DNA of 8,277 nucleotides from Bacteriovoracaceae bacterium (GTDB lineage Bacteria; Bdellovibrionota; UBA1018), in contig CANMSW010000091.1 in the NCBI GenBank assembly GCA_947500275.1, positions 1 through 8,277 of the forward strand, in the 5' to 3' direction. Both the position numbers and the translations under genes were made by a program. Of the stretch, positions 6,207 to 8,277 are shown piece after piece (position 1 is the stretch's first letter; each line of letters starts with the position of its first letter). A model generated the notes under the pieces. The model was not told where the DNA came from, did not search any database, and worked only from the letters and a program-made list of their open reading frames with translations.

Positions 6207-6701
6207 ATGACCCCCCTCTCCCCCCCCTCTCCTCCTCCAGCCGTCGTCTGTTCGCTGCCAGAAACGGATGAAGAACTCAAAAAGCGACTCACGCCCGAGC
6301 AATATCGCGTCATGAAGGAGAACGGGACGGAGAGGCCTTTTGCGAACGAGTTTTGGAACAACAAAAAGCCTGGTCTTTACGTCGATCGGATTTCCGGAGA
6401 GCCTCTCTTTTCGTCCCTCGATAAGTTCGACTCGGGCACCGGCTGGCCGAGCTTCACTCGGCCCGTCAAAAAGGGAGCCGTTCAGGAAAAGAGCGACCAA
6501 ACGCACGGAATGCTGCGTACCGAAGTTCGAAGCGGTAAGAGCGATTGCCATTTGGGTCACGTTTTTGACGATGGTCCTGGTCCAAGCCACCTTCGTTACT
6601 GCATCAATTCAGCTTCGCTCCGGTTCATCCCTCTCGAGAACTTAGAAAAAGAAGGCTACGGGGAATTCGCCGAGATCTTCAAGAACCCAGGACAAAAGTG
6701 A
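6207..6701 (+). CDS. msrB: Peptide-methionine (R)-S-oxide reductase MsrB
   Basis: This 164-residue cytoplasmic repair enzyme reduces methionine-R-sulfoxide in proteins. The MsrB signature is complete: SGEPLFSSLDKFDSGTGWPSF (63-83), GMLRTEVRS (101-109), HLGHVFDDGP (115-124) and the catalytic-cysteine block RYCINSASLRFIP with Cys132. The zinc-binding CxxC pairs of many MsrB proteins are absent. The usual resolving cysteine (GCGWPSF form) is Thr78 here. Two other cysteines exist: Cys114, directly before HLGHVF where Ser or Ala is common, and Cys15. The N-terminal 20 residues are Pro/Ser-rich and come from a pyrimidine tract at 6211-6238. No signal peptide is visible. AGGAG lies 8 nt before the ATG. 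The gene is divergent from the protease gene and convergent with the aminotransferase fusion gene, 8 nt from its end. Confidence 0.95.
   Translation: MTPLSPPSPPPAVVCSLPETDEELKKRLTPEQYRVMKENGTERPFANEFWNNKKPGLYVDRISGEPLFSSLDKFDSGTGWPSFTRPVKKGAVQEKSDQTHGMLRTEVRSGKSDCHLGHVFDDGPGPSHLRYCINSASLRFIPLENLEKEGYGEFAEIFKNPGQK
6211..6238 (+). repeat. 28-nt homopyrimidine tract with C6 and C8 runs at the msrB start
   Basis: Directly after the msrB ATG the plus strand has only C and T for 28 nt, with C6 at 6211-6216 and C8 at 6220-6227. The complementary strand has five G-runs separated by A or AGA, fitting a G-quadruplex pattern. Gain or loss of one C would frameshift msrB at codons 3-7. Confidence 0.85.
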
Positions 6702-6709
6702 GAACTCCT

Positions 6710-8277
6710 TTACGCATCCAAGGCGGCTAGCCCGCGGTCGAACCTTCGGAGCGACTCCCGGACCTCGTTCGAAGTGATATTCAAGGCTGGCTGGATTCTC
6801 AGACGCTGCGTGTAGGCCATCGAAAAGAGGCCTTGATCGAGCAGTGCATGAAAGAGCCGTTGAGAGCCTTGGATGTCAGCCTTCAGATCCACCCCCAGAA
6901 AGAGGCCTTCTCCACGCACCGATTCAATTCGGTGAGGATACTTCTGGGCGATCTCCTGAAGACCCGCGAGCATCTCGGCCCCACGGATACGGGAATGCCC
7001 TACTAGATCGTCATCCAATATAATCTCAAGGGTGGCTAGCGCCGCAGCGCAACCGAGCGCATTCCCACCGTAACTACTCGAAGAACCCGAGGGAGCTGAC
7101 CAATACTGTGCCTCGCCGGTGATCGACCTTGATGTGAAGAGGGCCGACAAAGGGAAACCACCCGCGATCCCCTTCCCGGCAGTTAAAATGTCAGGAGTGA
7201 CGCCGAAATGATCCACACCCCAAAATTTGCCGGTCCTGCCAAACCCTGTGATCATCTCATCGGCAATCACTAAGACCCCGACACTTCGTGCCGCATCTGA
7301 TATCTCTCGTAAAAAGTCGGGCGGCGGAATCACGTTACCCGCAGTCCCCTGCATCGGCTCAAAAATGACTGCTGCTAATTCGTGAGAATGACTGCGAATC
7401 ATTGCTGCCGCTTTTTTCCCACAAGCCACACCACAGCTCGAAGGCTCAAGTCCCAGCGGACAGCGCGCACAGTCGGCATAGGGAAGCTCTAAAGCATGGG
7501 GCTCTTCAAACGGTGCCCATGCATTCTTCCAGGAACCACTCATCAAACTCAAAACTCCCCGCGTTTTGCCGTGAAAGGAACCTGTAAAGTTCGCGAACCG
7601 CTTCTTCCCCGTTACTTCACGAGCTAAACGAAGCGCACTCTCTACCGCTTCTGCACCACTCGAATACAGTTGCACGCAGTCAACCCCGGGAGGGGCGGCA
7701 CGCTCCATGAGAAGTTCCAAATACTTGACCCGCGTTTGGGAGGTCAGACTTCCCACCGCATAACTCGATGCCTGTTTCGCTACTGCACTTGCCCACTTCG
7801 GATGCGAGTGTCCAACTGACGCGACCCCAATTCCACCGACCCAATCAATATAACTTTTTCCCTCTTCACTCACGAGCCGGGTCCCGAGTGCATGATGGAT
7901 CGCGAGCCCGGAAAGCGAGGCCATCCCTTGAACTCCGGGGGCAAGCCAACGCTGATCACGCTCGTGCCATTCACGGGAACTCGAACTCGTTTTCGGCTGC
8001 GCCGCTCGAGCAGCCCGAACGTGATTCTCACGATGCTCAAGGATTCGAGCGACTGCGGAAATCAACGCCCCGACTCCCATAACCCAGAGAAGCGCGACTG
8101 AAAATCCAGGGGACGCTTTCTGAAGGAGGACTGCCATTCCAGTCAAAAATGCTCGTTCAGGTCTTCGCATTGCGCCTCGAGAAACCGCCTTGCGCTTTCC
8201 AGTCGTAGGAGAGGCTAAAATCACGGCCGACGCAAACGACATCATCAGGGACCCCGTAAGAGCGAGGACCGACCCCA
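6710..8277 (-). CDS. Fusion: CDP-alcohol phosphatidyltransferase-like membrane domain + class III PLP aminotransferase (N-terminus beyond right edge)
   Basis: The frame is open through 8277, so the true start lies outside; the ATG at 8245 is internal to a hydrophobic stretch and is not taken as the start. Numbering from that ATG, residues 1-72 read like the end of a CDP-alcohol phosphatidyltransferase: a helix (SVLALTG...MMSFASAVIL), then GAMRRPERAFL, and a last helix (47-66) closing with ARI. Its catalytic DG-AR motif would lie beyond the edge. Residues about 95-511 are a full-length class III aminotransferase: SSGAEAVESAL (195-205), GSFHGKT, IADEMITGFGRTG (Asp329 contacting the PLP ring nitrogen) and the PLP lysine Lys358 in LTAGKGIAGGFP. 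A cysteine group (259, 262, 271, 275) sits in an insertion also known from some family members. The substrate is unknown. The fusion suggests an amino-containing lipid head group. Aminotransferase call sure, phosphatidyltransferase call moderate. Confidence 0.85.
   Translation of the reverse strand, partial: GSVLALTGSLMMSFASAVILASPTTGKRKAVSRGAMRRPERAFLTGMAVLLQKASPGFSVALLWVMGVGALISAVARILEHRENHVRAARAAQPKTSSSSREWHERDQRWLAPGVQGMASLSGLAIHHALGTRLVSEEGKSYIDWVGGIGVASVGHSHPKWASAVAKQASSYAVGSLTSQTRVKYLELLMERAAPPGVDCVQLYSSGAEAVESALRLAREVTGKKRFANFTGSFHGKTRGVLSLMSGSWKNAWAPFEEPHALELPYADCARCPLGLEPSSCGVACGKKAAAMIRSHSHELAAVIFEPMQGTAGNVIPPPDFLREISDAARSVGVLVIADEMITGFGRTGKFWGVDHFGVTPDILTAGKGIAGGFPLSALFTSRSITGEAQYWSAPSGSSSSYGGNALGCAAALATLEIILDDDLVGHSRIRGAEMLAGLQEIAQKYPHRIESVRGEGLFLGVDLKADIQGSQRLFHALLDQGLFSMAYTQRLRIQPALNITSNEVRESLRRFDRGLAALDA

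Noticed and set aside
8027..8245. ATG at 8245 as the true start of the aminotransferase gene
   Set aside because: The frame stays open and hydrophobic upstream to the window end, and the ATG falls inside a predicted membrane helix, so the start most likely lies outside the window.

Overview
The window looks like chromosomal DNA from a Gram-negative bacterium of moderate GC (a little over 50% by eye). The support is an outer-membrane porin with a Sec signal peptide and several exported or membrane proteins. The mix of a beta-barrel porin of the OmpL-like type, an FHA membrane protein, a FecR-like protein and a PDZ-less trypsin-like protease would suit a deltaproteobacterial or Bdellovibrionota-type genome. 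That placement is an impression from protein style, not a proven assignment. No tRNA, rRNA, CRISPR array, transposase, integrase or phage gene was seen.

Layout, left to right: (1) the first 120 codons of a porin gene on the minus strand, running off the left edge; (2) an intergenic region of about 460 bp shared with a divergent plus-strand small heat-shock protein gene, with an AT-rich half and a half rich in inverted repeats; (3) the hsp20 gene, ending at a long hairpin shared with a convergent operon; (4) a four-gene minus-strand operon, in transcription order a membrane-anchored or secreted trypsin-like serine protease, a five-helix membrane protein with a cytoplasmic FHA domain, a secreted FecR-domain protein and a TruC-like pseudouridine synthase, with ATGA and TAATG junctions; (5) a divergent msrB gene; (6) on the minus strand, a large gene cut by the right edge, whose product joins the membrane C-terminus of what looks like a CDP-alcohol phosphatidyltransferase to a complete class III PLP aminotransferase.

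The operon could form a trans-envelope unit: phosphothreonine-type recognition by the FHA domain in the cytoplasm, five membrane helices, and two periplasmic products (protease and FecR-like protein). The flanking hsp20 and msrB genes share a protein-quality and oxidation-repair theme, but nothing in the sequence proves a functional link. The two most novel-looking items are the phosphatidyltransferase/aminotransferase fusion, which suggests a membrane enzyme making an amino-containing lipid head group, and the protease-FHA-FecR operon. A long homopyrimidine stretch with C6 and C8 tracts directly after the msrB start codon is a possible slippage or G-quadruplex site.
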